Shown: positions 25,725 to 35,234 of the stretch, piece by piece
Layout: every line of letters starts with the position of its first letter
Numbering within the stretch: the first letter of the stretch is position 1
Assembly (NCBI GenBank): GCA_016844945.1
Contig: JAERTJ010000187.1
Location: forward strand, 1 to 64,000
Source: Fidelibacterota bacterium
GTDB taxonomy: Bacteria; Fidelibacterota; UBA8477; JABMPR01
Direction of reading: 5' to 3'
Length of the DNA stretch: 64,000 bases
Position numbers and translations under genes: made by a program
The notes under the pieces: generated by a model
Told to the model about the DNA's origin: nothing
Seen by the model: only the letters and a program-made list of their open reading frames with translations
The model's database searches: none

Positions 25725-28268
25725 ATGATCCACCAACATGATAGAATACAAACCTTTGAAAACTGGGTGAGAAACAAGTTTAGCATTTATAACAGTCTGT
25801 TTCTCAACCTGCCTGCAGGCAAGATGCGCAATGTGGGAATACTCATACCTCTACTCCATGAGGTGAGTAAGCAAGGGCTTCAAGATGGGTTGGATCCCAG
25901 AGAAATATTGGATGCCTTCTATATGAATCATGCCGGCATTAAAACTGAAACTGACCGAATTGATTTCATGTTCCGCGTCATTCAATATGTAGAGAGGCAA
26001 GTCGTTGTTTTTGACAGTGTAGAAGATGCAGCATTTTCTGAGCTCCGACGCCACAGCAGCGATCTCTCGCTCCAGGATTTTATGAATCTACTTGAGACCA
26101 CCAACAGCTGGGAAAGCATCTCAGAAAAATTGAACACCTTTAGCGCCAGGATAGTTTTCACTGCTCACCCTACCCAGTTTTATCCACCCGCTGTCCTGGA
26201 CATCATCAGCAAACTCAGAACCCTCATATCCACGAATGATGTGAATAATATTGATTTAACCTTGCAACAACTTGGTATGACTTCTCTGCTCAATGCCAAG
26301 AAGCCTACGCCACTGGAAGAGGCACATAACATCATTTACTATTTGCGAAACGTATACTATGATGCCATCGGTGACATGTATACGGGTCTGAAAAAGAACA
26401 TCCAACAACGAGAATTTAGTAATGCAAACCTAATCAAGCTGGGCTTTTGGCCAGGTGGTGATCGAGATGGGAATCCAAATGTGACCTGCGATACAACCAT
26501 CGCTGTGGCTGATGAACTGCGCATGGCGCTGATGAAATGTTATTATCAGGATGTAAAAAGTCTAGAAGGAAAGCTCACATTCAAGGTGATTAGCGAACAG
26601 GTTACTAGACTACGAGAATCAATATATCCAACCCTGTTTGATGCAGAAAAATTGTTGACCTACGAACAACTTGTGGAGCCGCTACTTGAAATTCAGAGCC
26701 TACTGATAAATGAACATAACAGTCTATATCTTGACGACTTGAACCGACTCATTGATAAAATTGATATCTTCAAAACCCACTTTGCTACCCTGGATATTCG
26801 TCAGAATCATGATATCCATGAGCAAACTGTAACTGCCATCCTCAAACAGGCTGGTGTCATCTCTGAAAGTCTGGGTGAACTCGAACCTGATGATCTGACT
26901 TCAATTCTCATCTCAAAAGATCTACTCCTGGATGTGACTCAGTATGCGGATCCTCTGGTGAAAGACACCATCAAAACCATCTCAAAGATTCAGTACATCC
27001 AATCCCGTAATGGGGAAGAAGGGTGTAATCGTTACATCATCAGTAACTCTGAAGATGTATTCTCAGTATTGTATGTGTATGCACTCTTCAGATGGTGCGG
27101 TTGCAATACACTCCCCATTGATATCATCCCCCTCTTTGAATCCATGACCGGTATGGAAAACTCCGGTAAGATTATGGAGGCGCTACTGAGTATTCCACAA
27201 TACAGAGAGCATCTCAAGCAACGCGAGGACAAACAAACTGTCATGCTGGGCTTCTCTGATGGAACCAAGGATGGAGGTTATCTTAAGGCAAATTGGTCTA
27301 TTTTCAAAACCAAGGAACTCATCACATCAGTTTCTGATAAGTTTGATATAAAGATCATCTTTTTTGATGGTCGTGGGGGGCCACCTGCTCGTGGGGGTGG
27401 AAAAACACATCGATTTTATGCATCCCAGAGCGAGCAAATTGCAAAACATGAGATACAACTCACCATTCAAGGACAAACCATTACCAGTCGATATGGAACC
27501 CGAGAGCATTTCACCCATAATGCTGAACAATTACTCACGGCAGGCTTGTCAAATAGCATTTTCGAGCAAGACACAACCATTTCAGCTTCAGCGCGGGAAT
27601 TACTGGAAACCCTGGGTCATCTGAGCCATGAGAAATATGAAGCACTCAAGAAGCATGAGATGTTCTTGCCCTATCTGGAAAATAAAAGTACACTTAAATA
27701 TTATTCTGAAGCGAATATCGGGTCAAGACCTGCCCGGCGGGGTGTTAGCAAACAACTGGATTTGAAAGATTTGCGTGCCATTCCTTTTGTGGGATCATGG
27801 AGCCAGATGAAACAAAATGTCCCAGGCTATTTTGGTATTGGGACAGCTTTAAAAGCCTTGGTTGATGATGGAAGGCTGGAGGACCTCAAGACACTATTTA
27901 AAGAAGTCCCCTTTTTTAAGGCTTTGATTTTGAACAGCATGATGTCTCTTTTTAAATGCTATTTCAAACTTACCAAATATATCACACAAGATGAAGAATA
28001 TCGTGACTTCTGGAACATTCTGCACCAGGAATATAAACTCGCCAAGAAAATGACCCTGGCAGTTTCTGGCTATAAAACGTTGATGGAAGAGGAACCAATT
28101 TCCAGAAGATCCATTCGAATCCGCAAGCGTATTGTTTTACCCTTGTTGATTATCCAGCAATATGCCCTTCAAAAGCTTGAACAGGGGGTGGAGGATAAAT
28201 CGAGTTATGAGAAAATTGTAAGGCGTTCTCTCTATGGTAATATCAATGCCAGTAGAAACTCCGCTTAA
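25725..28268 (+). CDS. ppc: Phosphoenolpyruvate carboxylase
   Basis: 847 residues. It carries the family landmarks: catalytic-His motif FTAHPTQ near residue 145, GGDRDGNPNV near 243, LGFSDGTKDGGY near 507 and GRGGPPARGGG near 549. Compared with the E. coli type, some are altered: the loop reads DGRGGPPARGGG rather than HGRGGTVGRGGGP, and the C-terminus ends NINASRNSA rather than the usual AGMRNTG. The shorter length fits the group seen in Bacteroidota-like bacteria. It forms oxaloacetate from PEP and bicarbonate to refill the TCA cycle. TAGGAG lies 12 bases ahead of the ATG. Confidence 0.93.
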   Translation: MIHQHDRIQTFENWVRNKFSIYNSLFLNLPAGKMRNVGILIPLLHEVSKQGLQDGLDPREILDAFYMNHAGIKTETDRIDFMFRVIQYVERQVVVFDSVEDAAFSELRRHSSDLSLQDFMNLLETTNSWESISEKLNTFSARIVFTAHPTQFYPPAVLDIISKLRTLISTNDVNNIDLTLQQLGMTSLLNAKKPTPLEEAHNIIYYLRNVYYDAIGDMYTGLKKNIQQREFSNANLIKLGFWPGGDRDGNPNVTCDTTIAVADELRMALMKCYYQDVKSLEGKLTFKVISEQVTRLRESIYPTLFDAEKLLTYEQLVEPLLEIQSLLINEHNSLYLDDLNRLIDKIDIFKTHFATLDIRQNHDIHEQTVTAILKQAGVISESLGELEPDDLTSILISKDLLLDVTQYADPLVKDTIKTISKIQYIQSRNGEEGCNRYIISNSEDVFSVLYVYALFRWCGCNTLPIDIIPLFESMTGMENSGKIMEALLSIPQYREHLKQREDKQTVMLGFSDGTKDGGYLKANWSIFKTKELITSVSDKFDIKIIFFDGRGGPPARGGGKTHRFYASQSEQIAKHEIQLTIQGQTITSRYGTREHFTHNAEQLLTAGLSNSIFEQDTTISASARELLETLGHLSHEKYEALKKHEMFLPYLENKSTLKYYSEANIGSRPARRGVSKQLDLKDLRAIPFVGSWSQMKQNVPGYFGIGTALKALVDDGRLEDLKTLFKEVPFFKALILNSMMSLFKCYFKLTKYITQDEEYRDFWNILHQEYKLAKKMTLAVSGYKTLMEEEPISRRSIRIRKRIVLPLLIIQQYALQKLEQGVEDKSSYEKIVRRSLYGNINASRNSA

Positions 28269-28419
28269 GATGGAAACATTAGGGAACATTAGATGACCAG
28301 ACACAACCTGGACCTGCTCCTAATCCCTGTGGAGATAAACCGTGGAGCAAAATGAATTTCCTGCACAGGCTTTTAGAAATGCTATTGAGAAATGGAAACT
28401 AAATGGATAGGGTTAATCT

Positions 28420-28791
28420 ATGAGCATTGATTATGTAAAACATCCGGACCACCCTGAGTCAATTTTAATCAGAGAATTCCATGGTGTCGTGGGTGTTGAT
28501 GATATTATTAATTCCTGGAAGTATTTGATTGAAAACAAACTGGTTACATCATCACTTCAGGGCGTTATCAATAATATCACTACCTGTGAGTTAAAAATGG
28601 ATATGGATAGTTTTAAGGTATTAATGGGATATTTGAAAAAGACCAAGATTTTAAAAAAGATCAAGCTTGCTGTGATCTGCACTGATCCTAAAGTGATTGT
28701 GTTTCCAACCGTGGGGCAGGTCGCTGAGCAAGATCTTAAAATCAAACCATTCTCCACCATGGAACCTGCTGTGGAGTGGATACTGAAATAA
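28420..28791 (+). CDS. STAS/SpoIIAA-like protein
   Basis: 123 residues. The alternating pattern ESILIREFHGVVGVDDIINSW, LQGVINNITTCELKMDMDSF and KIKLAVICTDPKVIVFP, ending MEPAVEWILK, fits the SpoIIAA-like (STAS-like) fold seen in many short bacterial proteins. No phosphorylatable Ser motif stands out. Function unknown; neighbours do not clarify it. Confidence 0.55.
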   Translation: MSIDYVKHPDHPESILIREFHGVVGVDDIINSWKYLIENKLVTSSLQGVINNITTCELKMDMDSFKVLMGYLKKTKILKKIKLAVICTDPKVIVFPTVGQVAEQDLKIKPFSTMEPAVEWILK

Positions 28792-28826
28792 ATCCTGTCC
28801 TGGATAATTGATGGAAACGGATAAAT

Positions 28827-29303
28827 ATGCTGAAACTATCACAACCAAACAGCAACATCTACACAAGTGATTCGCAGAATAAGGTAGATAACCCGAAGGC
28901 TACCCTGGAAGTACTGGAGTGGCTAGAAGGACACTGGCGGGGTCCTGCATTTGATGGTATAGGGGAAGAAATATGGGGACCGGCCTTTGGGTCTTCAATG
29001 ATGGGAGTATTTAAACAGATAGTAGATGATTCAGTCAAGTTTTATGAAATACTCACCATTTCAGAAGAAAATGACAGTCTCATTCTGAGGATTAAACACT
29101 TTGGTCAAGACTTGAAGGGGTGGGAGGAAAAAGATGATTCAATGGAATTCAATCTATTAAAAGTATCCGATTCAAGTGTCTATTTTGACGGTCTTACCTT
29201 TGAAAAAATAAATAAGAACAAGATAAATATATATGTGCTCCTTGGGGATGAGGGCAATAGAAAAGAAGTGGTCTTTAATTACTCCCGTGTTTCAACTGGT
29301 TAG
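28827..29303 (+). CDS. DUF6265-family protein
   Basis: 158 residues. From about residue 29 the sequence LEWLEGHWRGPAFDGIGEEI..., SSMMGVFKQ, FYEILTISEENDSLILRIKHF and FEKI is the DUF6265 pattern (a lipocalin-like barrel; compare 'WLAGxW...EE.W..P.GG.MxGxxR'). No signal peptide is seen although many relatives have one; the first 28 residues are of low complexity. Function unknown. The next gene starts 8 bp on. Confidence 0.75.
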   Translation: MLKLSQPNSNIYTSDSQNKVDNPKATLEVLEWLEGHWRGPAFDGIGEEIWGPAFGSSMMGVFKQIVDDSVKFYEILTISEENDSLILRIKHFGQDLKGWEEKDDSMEFNLLKVSDSSVYFDGLTFEKINKNKINIYVLLGDEGNRKEVVFNYSRVSTG

Positions 29304-29310
29304 GTCAGGT

Positions 29311-30339
29311 ATGGTAATGAAAAAAGTGTTTCGTACTATTCTCGTCAGTGTTGGTGTGGTTCTACTCATTCTCTTGTTCTTCTCTGGTTGGATGTATATA
29401 GCTACCTCTGGTGAATATTCTGTACCCCTCACCGTGGCTGATGATCCCAGCATCCCTCACATAAATGTTGGTGATGCGATTTTCCATGCTGAAACATTTG
29501 GTAGCGATACAAACGAAGTTGTAATCATTATCCATGGAGGACCTGGTAATGATTATCGTTATCTGCTCCCGTTGGAACCACTCTCTGAAAAATATTTCCT
29601 GGTATTTTATGATCAGCGCGGTACCGGTCTTTCACCACGCGTCGATAAATCAGAACATTCACTTGAGATTTCAATCAAGGATTTATATAACATTACCCAA
29701 TACTATGCACCAAATCGCAAAGTAAACCTCATTGGCCATTCATGGGGTGCAATGATGGCATCTGGATTTATTGCTCAATATCCGGAAAAAGTAAATAAGG
29801 CAGTGTTAGCAGAGCCAGGTATGCTTAGCAGTGAGCAGGGAAACAAATTTATAGAGAATTTTCAAATCAAACCCGACTGGCCAGCATTAAAAGCAATGAT
29901 TCGGATTGCCTTCGAGAGTCTGCATTTGACCAATACTGATATTCAAGCCAGAGGTGATTATATCTTTGGGCAAATACCCCTTCTGGATTTTGAAGGGAAT
30001 CCAATGACCAGGTATTTTTGCAATGAAGACCCCTCCACTGCCCACATGGATTTGTGGCGCTTGAGTTATCTATCATCAATGACCATCCAGGGTGGGGCGA
30101 TTGACGAGAATGGAGAAGTGCATATTGATCTGGTGAGTGGTGTAGAAAAATTTAAGGATAAGGTTCTCTTTGTCGTTAGTGAATGCAATCAGATTATCGG
30201 TGAAGAATTTCAATTGGATCATATCAAACATTTTCCAAATGCTGAGATGGTAGTGATCGAGGACGCTGGTCATACCATGTTTGGAGAAAAAACGGAAGTA
30301 TGTTTGAGACTCATAGAGAAATACTTTGAGGAGGAGTAG
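29311..30339 (+). CDS. Membrane-anchored alpha/beta hydrolase (prolyl aminopeptidase-like)
   Basis: About 342 residues from the ATG at 29311; the frame is open further up into the DUF6265 gene but the natural N-terminus is MVMKKVFRTILVSVGVVLLI, a membrane anchor or uncleaved signal. The catalytic domain has the oxyanion motif HGGPGNDY near residue 73, YDQRGTGLS near 103 and the nucleophile elbow GHSWGA near 145; the late DAGHTMFGE supplies His. The HGGPG box marks the proline iminopeptidase subfamily S33. It probably faces the periplasm. Substrate not predictable. Confidence 0.85.
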   Translation: MVMKKVFRTILVSVGVVLLILLFFSGWMYIATSGEYSVPLTVADDPSIPHINVGDAIFHAETFGSDTNEVVIIIHGGPGNDYRYLLPLEPLSEKYFLVFYDQRGTGLSPRVDKSEHSLEISIKDLYNITQYYAPNRKVNLIGHSWGAMMASGFIAQYPEKVNKAVLAEPGMLSSEQGNKFIENFQIKPDWPALKAMIRIAFESLHLTNTDIQARGDYIFGQIPLLDFEGNPMTRYFCNEDPSTAHMDLWRLSYLSSMTIQGGAIDENGEVHIDLVSGVEKFKDKVLFVVSECNQIIGEEFQLDHIKHFPNAEMVVIEDAGHTMFGEKTEVCLRLIEKYFEEE

Positions 30340-30348
30340 AGCGTCTAC

Positions 30349-30954
30349 ATGAAGAGTGGAATTGAATTTGAGGATGAAATCAATCTAGAAAATGAGAGAG
30401 TCCGTCTGGAACCACTCAGGTTAGATCATTTAGAGGCTTTGTTACCCATTGCACTTGAACATCCCGGACTCTTACAATTTTCACCCTCTCCATTTGGTAG
30501 CCAGGAAAACCTCGAAAAAAATATCCAGGGTGCGTTAAGCGACCGTTCGCGTCAGTTCAGATACCCATTTGTCATCTTTGATAAATCGTTGAACACCTAT
30601 GTTGGCTCCACCAGCTATGGGGCTGTCTCAAACAAGGATAAGAGACTGGAAATTGGATGGACATGGTTGGCTCCTGATTCACAAGGGACGGATCTCAACC
30701 TGAACTGTAAATATTTATTGCTCAGGTATGCTTTTGAGGAAAAGGGGTTTTTAAGAATCGAGTTTAAAACAGATAGCCGAAATAGTCGTTCAAGAAAAGC
30801 ACTTGAAAAGATTGGTGGATTTTTTGAAGGCGAATTGAGGAGTCACACAGTATTGCCAGATGGATATCGCCGAAATACAGTCTATTACAGCATTCTAAAA
30901 CAGGAATGGGATGAGAATAAGGAATCAATTTTCACCACTATACTAAAGGTTTAG
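30349..30954 (+). CDS. GNAT-family acetyltransferase (RimJ/RimL-like)
   Basis: 201 residues: LENERVRLEPLRLDHLEALLPIA at the start, VGSTSYGAVSNKDKRLEIGWTWLAPDSQGT (in part: LEIGWTWLAP) as the central strand, and the C-terminal FKTDSRNSRSRKALEKIGG, FEGELRSHTVLPDG typical of RimJ-type proteins. The canonical Q/RxxGxG/A pyrophosphate motif is replaced by DSQGTDLN, so acetyl-CoA binding may be modified. It sits five bases before the acyltransferase gene. Confidence 0.8.
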   Translation: MKSGIEFEDEINLENERVRLEPLRLDHLEALLPIALEHPGLLQFSPSPFGSQENLEKNIQGALSDRSRQFRYPFVIFDKSLNTYVGSTSYGAVSNKDKRLEIGWTWLAPDSQGTDLNLNCKYLLLRYAFEEKGFLRIEFKTDSRNSRSRKALEKIGGFFEGELRSHTVLPDGYRRNTVYYSILKQEWDENKESIFTTILKV

Positions 30955-30958
30955 ATTC

Positions 30959-31738
30959 ATGAGTCAAAACAAGGGCTACGCTTCATCACCACTTTCTTTT
31001 AATCGTATGGCTGTTAGAGCCTCTGCCAGTGTCACAAGCGCAAAGAATACCATTCACAGTCTCATGGAAGTTGATGTCACCAAACCTCGATCATTGATCA
31101 AATCAGCTTATGAGAAAACAGGGGAGAAACTTTCGCTTACAGCGTATCTAGTCACCTGCTTTGCTCGCACAATCAAAGATCACTCTCATTTGAACTCATT
31201 TATCAAAGGTCGGAAAATTATCAGGCTTGATGATGTCACCGTAAGTGTGTTAATTGAAAAAGAGATCGATGGAGATCGAGTTCCTGAACCTGTTGGAATA
31301 GAAACAGCTCAAAACAAAAGTCACCGGCAAATTCACGAGGAGATTCGAGAAGCACAGTCTCAGAGCAATGAGAAGTTGGAAAGCTTCTCTGGAATCACCT
31401 GGTTTCGCTTCATTCCTGGATTTTTGTTAAGAACCTTCATTCGTATTGCGGATAAAAACATCACCATGGCAAAACGCTATGGAAAAGTAGCAGTGACTGC
31501 CACGGGAATGTTCAGTGAACAAGCCTCCTGGTTTATTCCTCATGGAAGCCCCACCGTACTTCTGACTGTTGGGAGCATAAGCAATAAAGTCGTGAAAGTG
31601 GATGGTGAATTTGTCACCCGTGAACATTTGCATCTCACGGTTTCCTTTGATCATGATATTGTGGATGGAGCACCGGCTGCAAGATTTATGAATGCGTTTA
31701 CTGAGCAGATCATAAATGGGGAACTGGTTGGGTCTTAA
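30959..31738 (+). CDS. Stand-alone 2-oxoacid dehydrogenase E2 / CAT-fold acyltransferase
   Basis: 259 residues equal to the catalytic domain of E2 acyltransferases with no lipoyl or subunit-binding domain. The active-site motif is HDIVDGAPAARF (HxxxDG) near residue 231. The preceding GMFSEQASWFIPHGSPTVLLTVGSI is typical of the E2 core; the first strand begins FNRMAVRASASVTSAKNTIHSLMEVD. Stand-alone versions occur in FCB and Actinobacteria and probably act on a CoA thioester, like chloramphenicol acetyltransferase. It follows a GNAT gene by 4 bp, so the two may work on one molecule; this is a guess. Confidence 0.82.
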   Translation: MSQNKGYASSPLSFNRMAVRASASVTSAKNTIHSLMEVDVTKPRSLIKSAYEKTGEKLSLTAYLVTCFARTIKDHSHLNSFIKGRKIIRLDDVTVSVLIEKEIDGDRVPEPVGIETAQNKSHRQIHEEIREAQSQSNEKLESFSGITWFRFIPGFLLRTFIRIADKNITMAKRYGKVAVTATGMFSEQASWFIPHGSPTVLLTVGSISNKVVKVDGEFVTREHLHLTVSFDHDIVDGAPAARFMNAFTEQIINGELVGS

Positions 31739-31855
31739 CTTGAGTCACCCCCCCCCAGGATTAAAATGATTCGCTGATATCGGATCGAACAAAACAAAGT
31801 GATGTGGTGAGATAGTAATTGCTTCAAATCGTGAGATAATTATGGGAGGTTTAAG

Positions 31856-33454
31856 ATGTTTCTGCGAATGAAAAAATGGTCCAGAGGAACGCTAATAACT
31901 GGCGCCCTATTAAGCAGCTGTTTGATCCAGAGTTGCCAACCTAAAACACCGGAGAGTCCAGAAATGGAAACCTTTCGATTTGATGAAATTGATATTGATC
32001 AACTGCATGCAGGTTATGCCAGTGGCGCCTACACGATTAAAGATGTGGTCCAGGCATATTTGGATCGGATTGCAGCCATTGATGATGCCGGTCCCGAGCT
32101 GAATGCCATCATCCAGATCAATCCGGATGCCCTTGAAATTGCTGAGACGCTTGATGCGGAATGGTATGCAAATCGCTCACGAGGTCCCCTCCATGGTATC
32201 CCCATTGTCCTCAAGGACAATATCGATACCCACGATAAAATGCCTACAACGGCAGGCTCACGAGCACTGGCAAAATCATTTCCCTTACAAGATAGCAAGG
32301 TGGCAGAAAAGCTGAGGGAGGCAGGAGCGGTGATACTTGGAAAGGCTAATTTAAGTGAGTGGGCAAACTTTCGTGGAGAGTTGTCTTCCAGTGGTTGGAG
32401 CGGTCTTGGTGGTCAGACTCACAATCCCTATATCATCAGTCGTAATCCTTGCGGATCCAGTTCAGGTTCAGGTGTAGCAGTTTCTGCAAATCTTACCGTT
32501 CTGGCGATTGGCACGGAAACCAATGGATCCATCGTTTGCCCCTCGACCAGTAATGGGATCGTTGGGATAAAACCAACGGTTGGGCTGGTCAGTCGGAGCG
32601 GGATCATTCCAATCTCATACACCCAGGACACAGCAGGTCCTATGGCGCGGACTGTAAGGGATGCAGCCTTGTGTTTGGGCGCTCTGGTTGGACTTGATGA
32701 ATCCGATGCCAAGACGTTGGAGAGCGATGGTAAATATCATACGGATTATGCACAATTTTTGAACAGGGATGGATTAAAAGGAAAACGGATTGGTCATTTT
32801 ACAGGTCCCCGTGGCGCCAATTATAAGGTTGATGCCCTCATGGATCAGACCATTGAATATCTTGAAAGCCAAGGTGTTGAAGTGGTTGAAATTGACCAGA
32901 TCACCGGTTCTGAAGTTGGCAGTGCATCCTTTAATATCATGCTATTCGAATATAAGGATGGCTTGAACAAATATTTTGAATCCCTGGGGAAGGACGCTGC
33001 TATCAAGAGTTTGGAAGAATTGATCGCTTTTAATAAAACAGATTCCGTCGAGATGGCATTTTACAATCAGAAATATCTGGAAATGGCTCAGGAGAAGGAT
33101 GGTCTTGACTCAGAAGAATATAAGGAATCCCTCGAAACCATGCTAAAGGGGAGCCGGACCAATGGAATCGACAGAGTTATGGATAAGCATAACCTGGATG
33201 CCATTATGGCTCCTACGGGAAGTCCAGCCTGGGAAACGGATCATATCAATGGTGATAGTTTTCAATTGGGAAGTTCATCTCCCGCAGCTCGGTCTGGTTA
33301 TCCAAATATTACTGTTCCCATGGGATTTGTAGATGAACTGCCTGTGGGTGTTTCAATATTTGGTCGAGCATGGAGTGAACCAATTCTGTTGGAAATTGCC
33401 TATGCTTATGAGCAGGGAACGAAACATCGCCGAGTACCAAAGTTTTTGAATTAA
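31856..33454 (+). CDS. Amidase-signature lipoprotein
   Basis: 532 residues. The ATG has a GGGAGG site. Lipoprotein signal: SSCLIQSC, with Cys at about 27 as the acylated one. The amidase-signature core shows the catalytic Lys in PIVLKDNIDT (~118), the cis-Ser in GSSSGSGVAVSA (~200) and the nucleophile Ser in TETNGSIVCPSTSNGIVG (~225). This Ser-cisSer-Lys triad is complete. Close relatives hydrolyse amides such as peptide amides or indoleacetamide; being outer- or inner-membrane anchored, it likely acts on peptides or exogenous amides in the periplasm. Two more exported hydrolases follow. Confidence 0.88.
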   Translation: MFLRMKKWSRGTLITGALLSSCLIQSCQPKTPESPEMETFRFDEIDIDQLHAGYASGAYTIKDVVQAYLDRIAAIDDAGPELNAIIQINPDALEIAETLDAEWYANRSRGPLHGIPIVLKDNIDTHDKMPTTAGSRALAKSFPLQDSKVAEKLREAGAVILGKANLSEWANFRGELSSSGWSGLGGQTHNPYIISRNPCGSSSGSGVAVSANLTVLAIGTETNGSIVCPSTSNGIVGIKPTVGLVSRSGIIPISYTQDTAGPMARTVRDAALCLGALVGLDESDAKTLESDGKYHTDYAQFLNRDGLKGKRIGHFTGPRGANYKVDALMDQTIEYLESQGVEVVEIDQITGSEVGSASFNIMLFEYKDGLNKYFESLGKDAAIKSLEELIAFNKTDSVEMAFYNQKYLEMAQEKDGLDSEEYKESLETMLKGSRTNGIDRVMDKHNLDAIMAPTGSPAWETDHINGDSFQLGSSSPAARSGYPNITVPMGFVDELPVGVSIFGRAWSEPILLEIAYAYEQGTKHRRVPKFLN

Positions 33455-33477
33455 TTAAAACCAGGTGAGGAGTAGTC

Positions 33478-34239
33478 ATGGATATAATTAAAACATATGT
33501 AGTAGCAGTATTCATGGGAGTTGCTTTGTTTTCTTGTAATGAGCAGGACGCTGAGTTTAAAACTGAATTACTTAAAACTCCTGATGGATTAACCATTACA
33601 GCAGAGATATATGAAGCACAATCAGATGCTCCGGTCATTTTGCTGTTTCATCAGGCAGGGTTTAGCCGGGGAGAATATCGTTCCATAGCTCCCCGCCTGA
33701 AGGCTCTGGGCTTTACCTGTATCTCCATTGATCAGCGCTCTGGTGGTGAGGTGAATGGTGTGATAAATAAAGCCTTTGCGGAAGCTAGCGAGCAAGGCAA
33801 GGGAACTCAATATGTGGATGCTTACCCCGATATGGAGTTTCTATTCAAACATGCAAAAGAACGCTACCCTGATCAACATATCCTGATCTGGGGAAGCTCT
33901 TATTCTGCTTCGTTGGCTCTGGTTCTGGCGGCTGAATTCCCTGAGGATATAAGCGCAGCACTTACCTTTTCACCTGGGGCGTATTTTGAGTTTAAAGGGA
34001 TGGCAATAGCTGAACACGCAGAAAAAGTAGCCTGTCCGATATTCATGACTTCCTCAAAAGAGGAAGCCCCAGCCAGGATGGAAATATTTAACGCCATTCC
34101 ACATGATCTTAAAACCTATTTTACACCTGAATTAGAAGGCTATCATGGGTCGAAAGCACTCTGGCCGGAGCATGAGGGGAATGCATTATACTGGGAGGCG
34201 GTCGAAGCGTTCCTCATGGAGGTAAGACATTCTATATGA
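33478..34239 (+). CDS. Dienelactone-hydrolase-like lipoprotein
   Basis: 253 residues with a GAGGAG site. Lipobox ALFSC near residue 20. The alpha/beta-hydrolase core: VILLFHQAGFSRGEYRSIAP (oxyanion region), ISIDQRSGG, nucleophile elbow WGSSYSASLAL near 142, an acidic candidate in SSKEEAPARME, and His in EGYHGSKALWP. It may cleave esters or lactones in the periplasm. Its stop overlaps the SGNH gene by 4 bp, and it follows the amidase by 23 bp, so the three form an exported hydrolase operon. Confidence 0.82.
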   Translation: MDIIKTYVVAVFMGVALFSCNEQDAEFKTELLKTPDGLTITAEIYEAQSDAPVILLFHQAGFSRGEYRSIAPRLKALGFTCISIDQRSGGEVNGVINKAFAEASEQGKGTQYVDAYPDMEFLFKHAKERYPDQHILIWGSSYSASLALVLAAEFPEDISAALTFSPGAYFEFKGMAIAEHAEKVACPIFMTSSKEEAPARMEIFNAIPHDLKTYFTPELEGYHGSKALWPEHEGNALYWEAVEAFLMEVRHSI

Positions 34240-34946
34240 AGAGAGAAAACATAGCTAGACGACTTTATATGGTCTCAAGATCTCTTTTGATCCTGGTGAT
34301 ATTCAGCGGTTCTATCAATGCCCAGGACTGGGCAAATCTGAAACGTTTTGCTGAGGCTAATGCTGGATTGATTTCTGGTAAAGAGGTACCGGGTAGAGTT
34401 GTCTTTATGGGAAATTCAATCACAGAGAGTTGGCCAAAGTTTCATCCTGAATTTTTCTCCAGAAATGCATATGTTCCCAGGGGGATCAGCGGTCAAACCA
34501 CACCTCAAATGCTCATCCGCTTTAGACCTGATGTGATTGAACTTGAGCCCGAAATTGTGGTGCTGTTGGCTGGGACAAATGATATAGCAGGAAACACAGG
34601 ACCCATATCCCTTGAAGAAATTTTGGGCAATATGATTTCCATGTGTGAACTCGCCAGGTCAAATGGGATTAAAGTGGTTTTAGCTTCGGTCCTGCCAGCC
34701 AATAAATATCCCTGGAAACCAGAGCTTAAGCCTGCTGGAGAAATCATTGAACTCAATAAAATGCTGGAGCTTTACGCTATAAATAATGGGATCATTTATC
34801 TCGACTATTACAGCGAAATGGTGGATGACCACAAGGGTCTTTTGGAGAGGTATACTTACGATGGTGTTCACCCCAATAAGGCAGGTTATGATATCATGGA
34901 AAGTCTGGTAGAAAAGGCAATCACCAAAGCTCGTCAGCAACCCTGA
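34236..34946 (+). CDS. Exported SGNH/GDSL hydrolase
   Basis: 236 residues. Signal peptide up to about residue 30 (LLILVIFSGSINAQ). All four SGNH blocks are present: GNSITESWP (Ser, ~62), ISGQTT (Gly), AGTNDIAGN (Asn, ~115) and DGVHPNKAGY (Asp/His, ~212). This is the platelet-activating-factor-acetylhydrolase-like subgroup, often acting on acetylated sugars. Overlap with the preceding gene suggests coupled translation. Confidence 0.87.
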   Translation: MKRENIARRLYMVSRSLLILVIFSGSINAQDWANLKRFAEANAGLISGKEVPGRVVFMGNSITESWPKFHPEFFSRNAYVPRGISGQTTPQMLIRFRPDVIELEPEIVVLLAGTNDIAGNTGPISLEEILGNMISMCELARSNGIKVVLASVLPANKYPWKPELKPAGEIIELNKMLELYAINNGIIYLDYYSEMVDDHKGLLERYTYDGVHPNKAGYDIMESLVEKAITKARQQP

Positions 34947-35234
34947 TATGCTTCCAGTTGAGCCATAATTTTTTAACCTTGATAATCAGCCTTCGCCTCG
35001 AAGTCTGAGCTTTTATCAGATCAATAGATGTGTGTATTCACTGGAAATTGGAAAAACTTCTTTTGAGGATAATAGAAATCAGCCCGACCTAACCCTTACC
35101 TGCACCCATTTAGTTAGATATTTCAGGTCAACCTACTTTTTGAGATATATATAAGTGAGTGGGGTGATCTCGTTTATACTAAATGGAATGAAAATAATAA
35201 CATACTTAAGAAATAATTGGATCAAAAATTTAAA
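34947..35234. other. Intergenic region before the DEAD-box gene (288 bp)
   Basis: AT-rich, with no credible coding frame. Long leader regions before DEAD-box helicase genes are often cold-regulated, but I see no recognisable cold-box or hairpin. The helicase start is taken at 35235. Confidence 0.35.

Noticed and set aside
28342-28410. A 22-codon frame (GTG GAG CAA...) between ppc and the STAS-like gene
   Set aside because: Too short, no ribosome site, no recognisable match; may be a remnant but unsupported.
31748-31756. Nine-C tract as a phase-variation switch
   Set aside because: It is in a gap after one gene's stop and about 100 bp before the next start, so slippage would not change a reading frame. 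No promoter boxes were recognised around it.
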